A stretch of 64,000 nucleotides of DNA from Saxidomus purpurata. Taxonomy: Eukaryota > Mollusca > Bivalvia > Venerida > Veneridae. Shown here one piece after another: positions 23,976-35,824 of the stretch; within the stretch, counting starts at the first letter, position 1, and every line of letters starts with the position of its first letter. Below the pieces are notes generated by a model that made no database searches, was not told the origin of the DNA, and saw only the letters and a program-made list of their open reading frames with translations. The stretch spans positions 2,432,237 to 2,496,236 of the forward strand of contig JAFMSR010000016.1 in the NCBI GenBank assembly GCA_022818135.1, given 5' to 3'. Made by a program: the position numbers and the translations under genes.

Positions 23976-24436
23976 AAGTAACAAGAGGGCAATGATGGCC
24001 CTGTATCATTCATCTGAGTATCAGTGCACTTTAAAACAACAAAGTAGGCTAAAAAGTCAGAATCAAAATCAGTCAAGGAATTTGGAAATTAGTTTGCAAA
24101 GCTGAACAAATTGTCCAAATGTCATCTCTATTTTCAGTTTGTAAACAAAAACTAGACAAAAGGTTAAGTTCATCCAAGATCAAAGTTGAAAAATGCATGA
24201 AAAACTATCCATAGAGTTCAAATTTAAGTTTTGTAGCTTCAAAAACAAGAAAGTAGGTCAGTAGGTCAACTGACACCTAGTTTGACCTGTGACCTCAAAG
24301 TCAGTGGGGATAATTTACTAGTCAAGATCAAGCTCACTATCTAGCTTGAAGATTGCAGGCCTAATGGTTCTCCACTAATTGAACATTCATTTAATAGATC
24401 TGACCTTGTCATTTGATCCAGTGACCTAAATATCAA
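23976..24436 (+). repeat. Family C-related 5' end and partial units
   Basis: AACAAGAGGGCAATGATGGCCC hairpin start (split here as AACAAGAGGG and CAATGATGGCCC), then a degraded body with GTGACCTCAAAGTCAGTGGG. It runs directly into the next 5' end at 24437. Confidence 0.5.
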
Positions 24437-24607
24437 ACAAGAGGGCCAAGATGGCCCTATATCGCTCACCTGCGACTTATGACAATATGTGACCAAACTT
24501 CAAGTCTAAACTATACATCATAAACACAAACATTCTGTTTTAACTTGACAAGGCAAACCTTTTGACCAATTTACATGATGATTGGGTTGTTAATGTCACC
24601 TGTATTA

Positions 24608-25336
24608 CCCTGGTCACATCAACGCTACAAGCCCCGTACGAGTAGGTTTTCAGTCGAAATTTTGCAAAATCGCACGGAGTCCATACGAACATCGTTGACT
24701 CTTGCGAGCATTGTACAGCTTTTTTTAACTCGTAGAGGACTCGGGGACTTGGTGAAAATGTTTCACTGAGCTCCCGAGCTGTCGCAGAGCTCGTAGAAAT
24801 TTTCGAAGTCGTGAGCAGCTCGCAAGGGCCCTGTACGGGCACCGCAAGGGCCCCAGCATAGCTCGTATGGTCATCGAGCGGATTTGGAACACCGCGAGTC
24901 CCGTAAGAGCTAGCCGGTGCTCGCATGACTATCACAGGGTGTCAACGTACGATGTCCGTACGATACTACGGACACAGGGCGGGGAACTTGCGATGTCCAT
25001 ACAGGGCCCGCAGGGTCTTACGTTCACTGTACAGACTCCGTACAATATCCTTGATGATTGAAGGTGGTATAAAACCAGGACACCCTGCAGACACCGTACG
25101 GGTGCTGTATGAACACACGTGCATCGCACGAGGTATGTCCGAGCTCCTTGCGAGCATCGCACGACTTGTCTGCGATGTCCGTATGGATATCCTAAGATTG
25201 CATCCTTAGATCGTACGGGGCCTGTAGGCATGTGACCAGAAGCTACGATTGTACGGAGACCGTACGGGTTTTAAAAGTTGGTGGAATCGTGCGATTTTAT
25301 AAATAGTACGGACACAGTACGAATATGTGACTGGGG
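24608..25336. mobile_element. GC-rich 729-bp insertion with terminal repeats
   Basis: CCCTGGTCACAT at the left and ATGTGACTGGGG at the right form 12-bp inverted ends with two mismatches. The interior is far more GC-rich than its surroundings and is dense in CGTACGG, TCCGTACG and CGCACGAG words on both strands. It interrupts a family C-type unit. No target duplication is obvious. Open frames on both strands are judged by-products of the composition. Confidence 0.55.
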
Positions 25337-26327
25337 CATATGGCATACACAAGGTTTTTAACTAGGTGACCCTAGTTTTTCACCTCGGATTACCCATATT
25401 CATACTTGACCTAGATTTCATCAAGGCAATCATACTGACAAAGTTTCATGAAAATCCAATGACAAATGCAAGCTCTATTGCATACACAAGGGTTTTCTAC
25501 AACTCAACCTGAATTTCAGGAAGGCAATCATACTGACAAAGTTTCATGAAGGTCTAATCAAAAACGAACCTGTATTGCACACACAAGGTTTTTCTACGAT
25601 TTGACACTGTGACCTAGTTTTTTACCCTATATGACCAACGTTCGAACCCGACCTAGATTTCATCAAGGCAATCATACTAACAAAGATTCATGAAAATACA
25701 ATGAAAAATGCAACCTCTATTGCATAAACATGTTTTTTCTATGATTTGACCCTGTGACCTAGTTTTTGGCACCAGATGACCCATGTTCAAACTCGACCTA
25801 GATTTCATCAAGACAATCATACTGACCAATTTTTATGAAAATTCAATGAAAAATACAACCTCAATTGCATACACAAGGTACCGGGTGACCTAGCTTTTGA
25901 CCCTAAGTAACCCATATTCGATCTCCACCTAGATTTCATCAAGGCAATCATACTGACCAAGTTTCATGAAAATCCAATGAAAAATGCAACCTCTAATGCA
26001 TACACAAGGTTTTTCTATGATTTGACCCTGTGACCTAGTTTTTGACCCTAGATGACCCGTGTTCGAACTCGACCTAGATTTCATCAAAACAATCATACAG
26101 ATCCAAGTTTCATGAAAATACAATAAAAATGCAACCTCTATTGCATACACAAGGTTTTTCTATGATTTGACCCAGTGACATTGTTTTTAACCCAAAATGA
26201 CCCATATTCGACCTCAACCTAGATTTTATCAAGGCAGTCATACTGACCAAGTTTCATGAAGATCTAGTAAAAAATGCAGCCGCTATCGCATACACAAGAT
26301 TAAGTGTGGACGGACGTCCTAACATAT

Positions 26328-26472
26328 GGATACTTATGTGGCTACTCTATTGTTCTCTCCATTGTTCTTTTAGCCATGTAAGAGAAAACATAGCCACCTA
26401 AGAGCTGACGGAATGAATGACATCAAAGAGTATTTACTGTTACCTATTGTTCCTATAGCCACCTAAGTATCC
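26328..26472. mobile_element. 145-bp MITE in GGAC-flanked site
   Basis: GGATACTTATGTGGCTA at the left and, as complement, GGATACTTAGGTGGCTA at the right (16 of 17 match). The interior shares ATTGTTCT, GACGGAAT and related words with the modules at 1692 and 13896. A truncated relative lies at 54965-55045. Confidence 0.6.
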
Positions 26473-27177
26473 AAATGTAAGGGCGGACGGACGGCTGGAC
26501 GGACAGACGGACAGTGCGATTTTAATATGCCACCCTTTGGGGGCATAAAAAAACGGACACGCTGGAACGCTGTGATTTTCTTTAAAACAGAACATTATGA
26601 TTTAAATACAAATAATTGGAAATGTTAATTGATAAATACTTTGTGCATTCACAACTCAGAGGTGTCACACAGCTTGGATTTGCAAACAAATTCAAAATTG
26701 ACTGAAATAGTACGACAGGCCATATTTTTCACACCAATCGCGAGTGACAATGCTAAGAGAACAACTACGTCGGACTTATAACGGAAATAAATATTCTAAA
26801 TCAACATAAAGGTGATAAATATTTTAGGGTCTGACAAAAAAATAACTCAATACTTTTTGAAACAACAAACAAAAGCAACATAACACTGCAAACAGTAAAT
26901 ATCAACGAAAAACGGCGGCGGCAATGTCTGATTCAACCTTTGTGATTCAATGGATATAAATTCAACCACTTGCTTTTACAGGTGTGTTTTACCAATATTT
27001 TAATAAATAAATAATTTCACGCGAAGTCACTCCAAAATACTCGGAGAAACGCGAAGTCCCACAATAAAAATTTTCACTCCAAACGGCCGCGAAGTACTGT
27101 ACATACATAAGATGGACGACCAACATTCATGGATCCTAAAAACTCACCATGAGCACTTCATGGTCAGGTGAGCTAAA

Positions 27178-27432
27178 ACAAGGGAGCTGAGATAGCCCTA
27201 TATTGCTCACCTGGCTATCATTGGCTATAATACAAGGTCAGCAATTGATTATCAGAAAGAGTCACTTTTGATCTGGGTGTCCTGATTAGAGCAATCTTCG
27301 TGGAGGTTCACTAGGCAATGCTACATTCCAAGTATCTAAGTTCTGGGCCTTGTGGTTCTAGACAGTCAAGATGATTGTTAAAGTTTTCCCTATATAAGCA
27401 AATGTAAACTCAAGTGCCAGGTGAGCAAAAAA
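27178..27432 (+). repeat. Compact family C element, 255 bp
   Basis: GGGAGCTGAGATAGCCC start, then GCTCACCTGGC; the end is GCCAGGTGAGC plus an A-run. The 11-bp subterminal inverted repeat is perfect. Only one to two internal units are present. Confidence 0.6.
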
Positions 27433-28069
27433 AGTTTATGTTATCCCAGGTAAGCACTGAAATCCAATTGCAACACTTAACACATGGTCCAATTTATATC
27501 ATTGTAGCTTCAAAAACAAGCTGGGGCCAATATTGACCTCACTATCATGGGAGAGGACCACTAGACAATGCTACATATTAAATATCTAAGCTCTTGATCT
27601 GGCAATTATCAGAAAATTTTCAATAATTTTGAATTGATTACTCCCATGGTATTGCCCAATTTGATCCTACGGGCATTAATGTCTAATGTCAATGCCTTAC
27701 AGTTTTGGACAAAATTCATTCCGTTCCTGTATTTAGTTACTGTAAGGTCCTTGTTTTAGTAGAATAATGTTTACTCCTCAAATACTTGCAAACAAGCGTA
27801 TAAATAAATGTAGAATATTCATATTTCTTAATTTAGTGAAAACTCTATAATCAGGATTTCTATAGTCTGTGTATAGTGAACCCCTGTGTATAGTGACTTT
27901 TTTTATCACCCCCCTTGGAAGGTCTTTGTAGACAACCTTTACTATAGTCATCAGGTATTCACTGACATGCTGACATACTAATTGCTCTTTATATCCACCA
28001 AAACTGTAGCCTTTTGTAGTTTATACATGTACATGTAAAACATCCATACATCTGGTTAGAGTACATTAC
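27433..28069. other. Intron, no feature recognised
   Basis: AT-rich. One degraded family C unit at about 27520-27600; otherwise unique. Confidence 0.5.
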
Positions 28070-28244
28070 CTATATTAAAGGATCCTGTGAGTGGATCAGC
28101 TTGTGTTATAGTTGTAACATCAATACTGTACGTGTATGATCCATCTGCAAGAGAGTTTCTTGAAGACCATATACATCTATAATAGCCTAGATACTGTGTA
28201 CTGCTGGAACACGATTCAGATCCTGGTACGGTGACAGGGGCATT
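28070..28244 (-). CDS. Second half of split unassigned domain, Ig gene
   Basis: A 175-bp exon entered in phase 0 and left in phase 1. It encodes 58 codons plus one base. The peptide has Cys12 and Cys24 around SSSTQYLGYY, then IWSSRNS and an alternating hydrophobic strand pattern (YTYSIDVTTI). The acceptor is GCTACATTACAG and the donor GTAATG. It joins in frame to the exon at 31050-31159, and together they form one phase 1 to phase 1 unit of about 95 residues, the size of an Ig or fibronectin-type domain. The single short cysteine loop and absence of a C-W-C core argue against a standard Ig domain. Family unknown. Confidence 0.75.
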
Positions 28245-28910
28245 CTGTAATGTAGCATGGCAGTTGTTTTATGATAGTCAAATCATGTTATGAAGGCAAA
28301 TCTATCCTTTCAGTCTGCTTAAAAAAATATGGATCACTCTAGGCTCCTTTGCTGAACAATTTATTTTTTTATGTTTATAGTGGGAACGTTTTGTTGTTTT
28401 TGTTTTTTTTTCAAAAAAGACGCACAGTAAAAATGGTGCAAGATGTCTGTTTTAAGATTCAAGTATTGTAATAGAAGGTTATCTATTAATTGATTTAGTA
28501 TATATATGACCAGCGACAAGGGAAAATGGACCTTCGGACAAAATACTTGGAAACTAGCTTTCTTGTATATTTTGAACAACAATATTTCAATATCAATATT
28601 GGAAACTTTCAGTTACCTGCTTCCAGTACATACAAAACTACAACATTTTGAAAAAGTATACCCAAGGCGTCATTGTTCACTCTAAAATGACCACAATTTG
28701 ACGTCAAAACTCACTTCAATTTGCATGGGCAGTAAACTACATGTATTCCAGTAATCATTTCCTAACAGCAGCATTTATTTTTGGTTGCAACATTATAATT
28801 ATACTATTTCAATATATGTCATATATAAGTTAGCATATTTTTTCTCAAGTGACTGTTCTAGGCTCAAAATTAGATGTTAGTGGAAAAAGAAGTTAGTGAA
28901 CAGACATTGG

Positions 28911-29075
28911 GTAATCATCAAAAATAATCATAATGATTAATAATCCATTAATATTTCACAGTAATCAGGCTTAATCATTAATTGTACATTTTTCAGATTA
29001 CTTTAATCATAATTCAATCAACTACAGTCAAAAGGGAGCTGTAATCATGATTATTTTATGATTATTTTAAGATTA
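28911..29075. repeat. TAATCATGATTA-type element, uninterrupted copy
   Basis: Dense AATCATGATTA words in both orientations. It aligns in reverse complement to the flanks of the interrupted copy at 13114-14280 (for example CAGATTACTTTAATCATAAT). Confidence 0.6.
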
Positions 29076-29694
29076 CTTTATATTTGTATTCCATTGTACT
29101 ATGTAACCAAGTAGACATTTAATTGAATACAAAATTAAATAGTTACAGGAAAAAAACATGGACTGAAACTTCCATTGTTTAAACACCAATTACACAGTTA
29201 TTTCTCACTTATTTATGGTAAAAGGTGTATTGTTTAACTACGGTCTACGACACAAAACAACAATATATTTTTTGATAATCGGTTAATATGAGGTAAAGCT
29301 AAAATGATACACTGATTTTATAGAATAAACTGCTTTTCAGATAAAAAATGTTAACATTTCTCAATCTTTTGAAATCTAGTTCAGAATTCTTGAATATGCT
29401 CCACTTTATTATTGTCCTGTATATTTTAGTATGAACTTCCATTTCTAACTAAAATATACAACATTAAGTGCAACAGTAAACTGTGTATAGAACTGACACT
29501 GTGACATTGAAAATTAGTAGTGTTATTAGTTCATTCATTGTACTGTTGAAATAATAAATAAGATTCACGGATCTGTGTTCACTGTCATTTGCAATAGGAA
29601 GTAATCATTAATCATGATTACTTTATCATAGTTAATTGATTACTCGCAAATTATGCAGTAATCATGAAATTATCAATTACTGAAAATAAGCAAA

Positions 29695-30799
29695 ACTAGA
29701 ACTATCACTGAAGGTGATGAATACCCCCCCGAACACCCCACTGACACAGTATTCAAAATTTATGTAATATTTGATGCTTTGATTATTGGCTTCTGTGAAG
29801 TATAATTAAATTTTGACCAGCGGGTTTGGAGATTAAAAGCACACAACATTTTACTATCATGAGCCCCTGTGACCTTTGATCTAGTGACCCGAAACATGGA
29901 CCATGCACAACTAAGCATGGTGCTTATCACTTCTATGAAGTATCATTAAATTCTGACCAGTGGTTTTGGAGATTTAGCGTCCACAAGATTTTAACATCTC
30001 GAGTCCCTGTGAACTTGACCTTTAACCTAGAGACCCGAAACCTGAACCATGCACAGCTAGGCATTGTACTTATCACTTGTGTGAAGTATCATCAAATTCT
30101 GACCAGGGGTTTTGGAGATTTAGTGTCCACAAGATTTTACCATCTAGAGCCCCTGTGACCTTGACCTTTGATCTGGAGACCCAAAACCTGGACCATGCAC
30201 AACTAGGCATTGTAGTTATCACTTGTGTGAAGTATCATTAAATTTTGACCAGGGGTTTTGGAAATTTAGCGTCCACAAGATTTTACCATCTCGAGCCCCT
30301 GTGACCTTGACCTTTGACCTAGAGACCCGAAACCTGGACCATGCACAACTACGCATTGTACTTATCACTTGTGTGAAGTATCATCAAATTCTGACCAGGG
30401 GTTTTGGTGATTTAGCGTCCACAAGATTTTACTATCCCGAGCCCCTGTGACCTTGACCTTTGACCTAGAGACCCAAAACATGGACGTTGCACAACTAGAC
30501 ATTGTACTTATCACTTGTGTGAAGTATCATGAAATTCTGACCAGGGGTTTTGGAGATTTAGCGTCCACAAGATTTTACTATCCCGAGCCCCTGTGACCTT
30601 GACCTTTGACCTAGAGACCCGAAACATGGACGTTGCACAACTAGACATTGTACTTATCACTTGTGTGAAGTATCATGAAATTCTGACCAGGGGTATTGGA
30701 GATCTAGTGTCCACAAGATTGTGTCTACAGACGGACGGACGGACAGACAAGCTGAATCCAGTATACCCCCCCTAACACTTTGTGTTCGGGGGGTATAAT
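29695..30799 (+). repeat. Family A tandem-unit element, complete
   Basis: The same 5' (ATCACTGAAGGTGATGAATA, then CCCCCC) and 3' (ACACTTTGTGT flanked by CCCCCC/GGGGGG, then TATAAT) ends as 775-1926. About six units of 147 bp, several with a perfect TGACCTTTGACC. It sits inside TAATCATGATTA-type sequence (29585-29694 and 30800-30850). Confidence 0.75.
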
Positions 30800-31049
30800 A
30801 ATCATAATTTAATCGATTACTTTTTCAAGTAATCGGCCCCATGTCTGTAATGTGTAATATAATGGTGAATGTATTCAATGTGTTTCTTTCCACAAATAAC
30901 TATTGTTCAGTAAAATCTGGGTACATTGTCTACACAAGTATTGGGTGGGAATAATATCTTTGTTGAATAATTGTCTATGCTTTTCACAATCTTCTAAGAC
31001 TAGACATTCAGGTGTTATTATTTGTTCCTTAAGATAAAATAAAATATAC

Positions 31050-31159
31050 CTCTTTCCTGAATGTTGCACTGATTGTCAGTGATGATGGATAAAGCTTATC
31101 CACAGTAACTGTAATCTTCTTTCCATTTGTCACAGAGGATACAGCTGCTGATGCTTTAC
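31050..31159 (-). CDS. First half of split unassigned domain, Ig gene
   Basis: A 110-bp exon entered in phase 1 and left in phase 0, giving 36 complete codons after the split codon. The peptide begins KASAAVSSVTNGKK, has strand-like ITVTVDKL and SLTISATF, and ends RKE. The acceptor is TTGTATCACAG and the donor GAG/GTATAT. It reads in frame into the exon 28244-28070. A phase-0 intron inside a domain unit contrasts with the single-exon Ig domains of the same gene. It contains no cysteine; both cysteines of the unit are in the second half. Confidence 0.7.
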
Positions 31160-31860
31160 CTGTGATACAAATGATGCTATCATTTCTTATCAAATATTAT
31201 TTCGCTAAGTTATTTCTTTCATGCATTCTGCTCAATATTATATACACTAATCGAAACTTCTAACGCTCCTTAGTATATATTGTAAAATAAGTCAACTAAT
31301 CAGGAATAAGTCGTTATGAAATTTAGAACATATCACAAACATTAGCCTAAGGATGGAGTTCTCTGGTATCGTGGTACTAACGATTCCAATGGAAATAAAA
31401 CAGAAGAAAAGTATTTCTCCCCAATTTATATCTGTTTGACCTTTTCCTCCAACCATTCTACTATTCAGTGAAAATAATCTTTTGTGCAACAGTTGTTTGA
31501 ATAAAGAATAAAACGTAGGAAGTTATCCATCATGTTTCACCTTTTAAAAAAATCCCACAATTCTCTGTAATCACGGTATTTAAATCGCAGCCCTACTTTC
31601 TGTTTATAAAATGTGCTTACACACTATAAAACTCATTGCTGATTCATGGAAGTCTAAGTTTATGAAAACTAATTTTATTTTAAATATTCAAAAATGTTTA
31701 CTTGAATATAGAACAGTTTAATTATCAGACTGTATCGACGCCATTTTGTTTTCTCTTCTTGTCGAGGACAGAGGAGGCATCTCAACTCAATATATCTTTT
31801 AAACAAAAACTCCTATAGTAGTTTTTAGCTTGTCAAAAAGTCATATTGTCCAATTTAATG
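31160..31860. other. Intron, no feature recognised
   Basis: AT-rich, unique within the window. Confidence 0.5.
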
Positions 31861-31861
31861 A

Positions 31862-32458
31862 AGGTAACAAGAGTACATAACTCTGTCAAGGTTTTTGACA
31901 GAATTATGCCCCTTTTTGACTTAGAAAATACATTGAATATGGGTAAAATCCACTTATTGCCTTAACCCTTTGAGATATTGCTTTGAAAGTTGGAATACTT
32001 GTTTGTACCATTACCCACATCTGTAGGTAAGAGAAGGTAACTCTGTCAAGGATTTTTTTTTTAATTAAGGCCCTTTATCGACTTAGAATCTGGGTTAAGT
32101 TTTTCCAGTACCAGTCCACACTTTGACTAAACTGTTTGAGATATTACTTTGAAAGTTGGAATCCTTGTTTACCATTAGATCCCCAAATATAGGCAGGAGA
32201 AGGTAACTTTGTCAAGGATTTCATTTGAATTATGGCCCTTTTCAACTTAGGAACTCAGTTAAAATTTTCATTCTTGTCCACTTGTTGACTTAACCATTTG
32301 AGATATTACTTTGGAAGTTGGAATACTTATGTACCATCATGACACCTATCTGTAAGCAAGAGAAGATAAATTAACCAAGGTGTGACACCAATGCGGACGT
32401 GGACACCGATGCTGAGGCAAGTAGGATAACTCTCCTTTTCTTTGAAAAGTTGAGCTAA
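31862..32458 (+). repeat. Family E element with inverted interior
   Basis: The 3' end is ordinary family E (GGTGTGACACCAATGC, then AAAAGTTGAGCTAAAAA). The preceding units, however, are reverse complements of the usual internal units (for example TTGAGATATTACTTTGAAAG instead of CTTTCAAAGTAATATCTCAA). The usual 5' hairpin is absent. Confidence 0.65.
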
Positions 32459-32629
32459 AAATGGGCGAAATTATTACATAACATTATTTGCCATTACTTC
32501 AAATGCATCTGTTGAGATTTTTGTTGATATACAAGGGATAAAACAAAAAATATTTAATATTGAACTGTAGGGGGCTTTAGAAGTTTCGTTAAGTGTATAA
32601 TCTAATCAAATTAGTTTTGTAGACAAATT

Positions 32630-34767
32630 AACAAGAGGGCCAAGATGGCCCTATATCGCTCACCTTGGTACAAGTCCACTTGCCTGGTGGAAGATCACTA
32701 GATAATGTTATATACCAAATAAGTTTTCCTATATACGCCTTTGTAAAACAAATGATCCCCCCCGCGGGCAAGGTCAATTTTGACCCCAGGGGCATAATTT
32801 GAACAAACTTTGAAGAGGTCTACTAGGCAATGCTACATGCCAAATATCTAAGCTCTAGGCCTTGTGGTTTCAGAGAAAAAGATTTTTAAAGTTTTCCCTA
32901 TATAAGCCTATGTAAAACTAAGTGATCCCTGGTGCGGGGTCAATTTTGACCCCAGGGGCATAATTTGAACAAACTTTGTAGAGGTCTACTAGGCAATGCT
33001 ACATGCCAAATATCTAAGCTCTAGGCCTTGTGGTTTCAAAGAGGAAGATTTTTAGAGTTTTTACTATATAAGCCTATGTAAAACTAAGTGACCCCCCGTG
33101 TGGGGTCAATTTTGATCCGAGGGTCATAATTTGAACAATCTTGGTAGAGGTCCACTAGCCAATGCTACATGCCAAATATCTAAGCTCTAGGCCTTGTGGT
33201 TTCAGAGAAGAAGATTTTTAAAGTTTTTCCTACATAAGCCTATGTAAAACTAAGTGACCCCCCGTGTGGGGTCAATTTTGATCCTAGGGTCATAATTTGA
33301 ACAATCTTTGTAGAGGTCTACTAGCCAATGCTACATGCCAAATATCTTAGCTCTAGGCCTTGTGGTTTCAGAGAAGAAGATTTTTAAAGTTTTTCCTACA
33401 TAAGCCTATGTAAAACTAAGTGACCCCCCGTGTGGGGTCAATTTTGATCCGGGCTCATAATTTGAACAATCTTGTTAGAGGTCCACTAGCCTATGCTACA
33501 TGCCAAATATCTAAGCTCTAGGCCTTGTGGTTTCAGAGAAGAAGATTTTTAAAGTTTTTCCTATATATTCCTATGCAAAACTAAGTGACCCCCGGTGCGG
33601 GGTCAATTTTGATCCGGGGCTCATAATTTGAACAATTTTGGTAGAGGTCCACTAGCCAATGCTACATGCCAAATATCTAAGCTCTAGGCCTTGTGGTTTC
33701 AGAGAAGAAGATTTTTAAAGTTTTTCCTACATAAGCCTATGTAAAACTAAGTGACCCCCCGTGTGGGGTCAATTTTGATCCGAGGGTCATAATTTGAACA
33801 ATCTTTGTAGAGGTCTACTAGCCAATGCTACATGCCAAATATCTTAGCTCTAGGCCTTGTGGTTTCAGAGAAGAAGATTTTTAAAGTTTTTCCTACATAA
33901 GCCTATGTAAAACTAAGTGACCCCCCGTGTGGGGTCAATTTTGATCCGGGCTCATAATTTGAACAATCTTGGTAGAGGTCCACTAGCCTATGCTACATGC
34001 CAAATATCTAAGCTCTAGGCCTTGTGGTTTCAGAGAAGAAGATTTTTAAAGTTTTTCCTATATATTCCTATGCAAAACTAAGTGACCCCCGGTGCGGGGT
34101 CAATTTTGATCCGGGGCTCATAATTTGAACAATTTTGGTAGAGGTCCACTAGCCAATGCTACATGCCAAATATCTAAGCTCTAGGCCTTGTGGTTTCAGA
34201 GAAGAAGATTTTTAAAGTTTTTCCTATATATTCCTATGTAAAACTAAGTGACCCCCGGTGCGGGGTCAATTTTGACCCGGGGCTCATAATTTGAACAATC
34301 TTGGTAGAGGTCTACTAGACAATGCTACATGCCAAATATCTTAGCTCTAGGCCTTGTGGTGTCAGTGAAGAAGATTTTTAAAGTTTTTCCTATATATGCC
34401 TATGCACAAACTAAGTGCCCACCCGCGCGGGGTCAATTTTGACCCGGGGGTCATAATTTGGACAATCTTGGTAGAGGTCCACTAGACAATGCTACATGCC
34501 AAATATCTAAGCTCTAGGCCTTGTGGTTTCAGAGAAGAAGATTTTTAAAGTTTTTCCTATTTATTGCCATAGCAACCAGAGTTCTGCATGGAATGGAATT
34601 CTTTGAACAATTTTGGTAGAGCTTCATGCAAGGAACATTCCTGCATAGTTTTATCAACATTGGCCTAGAGGTTTCAGAGGAGATGTCATTTGAATCAAAA
34701 TGTTGACGGACGACGGACAATCATCGATCAGAAAAGCTCACCATGGCGTAGCCAGGTGAGCTAAAAA
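32630..34767 (+). repeat. Family C element, long complete copy
   Basis: The 5' hairpin AGGGCCAAGATGGCCCT and CGCTCACC; about eleven units near 165 bp; terminal block TTCTGCATGGAATGGAATTC; GACGGACGACGG; 3' hairpin with GCGTAGCCAGG and GGTGAGCTAAAAA. Within it, three-unit blocks repeat at a 497-bp period (33314 and 33811), a higher-order repeat. Confidence 0.8.
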
Positions 34768-35824
34768 TCTGACTTTCTGATAATAGCCAAATTAACGTTA
34801 AACGGAAATTACATATGTTCCAAACACACCAGTTTTAACAAAAATCGTTTTGAGTGGAAGTTTTCACACTTTTGTTTGAAATAATTCACGACAACGAAAT
34901 TATCAAATGAAGATTAATTTTAAAGGCACCAGACTGATTAGCAGCAAAAATGTGTTGATAGACATGGTGATTGACAGGTAAGATTCCTGTTGCAAGTTTA
35001 TAAGTTGGCGGCGCACACTTTCAACTCGGCGATTCGGTGGACACGTGTGTATATTAGAGAACGGATTATGTCAATAAGTAGGCATATTATTACTACAGAG
35101 CGGCGTGTTTCGGCTCGGCGATTAGGTTGACACGCAAGTGTATTAGCAGGAAATAAGTATATCAAATGTGTAAACATATCAACTGTTGCTACAGAGATGT
35201 ATCGGATTCGCGATTGGTTACTACTATCAAGTAATTACTATCGAAGTCGCTGATTGGTTCTATTTTTAATCGCCCGCAGGCGCATGGTGTATACTGATCT
35301 CGATCTGATAATCCGATAACAATCAAACAATATTATAAATCAATTAGGGGCCAATTAACAACAGATGTCAAACACGTGGTGTGCCTCGAGGGACTAATTT
35401 AAAAGAAGATAACGACAGATTTTGTGTTTTAGTCGATATTTTTTTCATTTGTATAGCAGGATTAAATAATCACAATTTTTTGTAGCCAAACTCATAAAAT
35501 CATCGCAAATGGCGATAATGTCGACTGACAGCGTGAATGGACACTTTCGATAGCCATTTACATTGAAAGAGATGTCTAAATAGATGGCACCACTATACAC
35601 CACCTAATTTGAAAAATTTGTAGCAACTTCAATTTATTTACTCGCCGGATCGTCATTTAATAAGAAATGCAGTCAAACATAGCATCTCAAATATATTTGG
35701 AAAACTGGGATATGGGACCAAAAAATTAATTTTCGTTCACCCGCGTAACGAAGTAGTAGTCTATTAGCTACACTTAAGTTGTATCTTATTGAATATTAGG
35801 GTTTTATCGTTGGTACTGGTTTCC
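34768..35824. other. No feature recognised
   Basis: Unique sequence with short GC-richer patches around 35000-35300; no exon or repeat end identified. Confidence 0.45.

Larger units (their letters stand above)
24437..27172 (+). repeat. Composite family C-type element
   Basis: The 5' end has hairpin AGGGCCAAGATGGCCCT and CGCTCACC; a matching 3' end at about 27110-27172 has ACCATGA-GCACT-TCATGGT and GGTGAGC. Inside: a GC-rich insertion (24608-25336), seven to eight units of about 150 bp (25345-26300), a MITE (26328-26472) and a different 3' end with hairpin ATGCCACCCTTTGGGGGCAT at 26527-26547. Non-unit sequence at 26560-27100 is unassigned. Confidence 0.5.
28245..31049. other. Phase-0 intron within the split domain
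   Basis: A 2.8-kb intron containing the TAATCATGATTA-type sequences at 28911-29075 and 29585-30850 and the family A element at 29695-30799. Other parts are AT-rich and unremarkable. Confidence 0.65.

Noticed and set aside
24540..25231. Long overlapping frames on both strands in the GC-rich insertion
   Set aside because: High GC with few stop-like triplets explains them; Arg/Ser/Thr-rich peptides show no domain and both strands are equally open.
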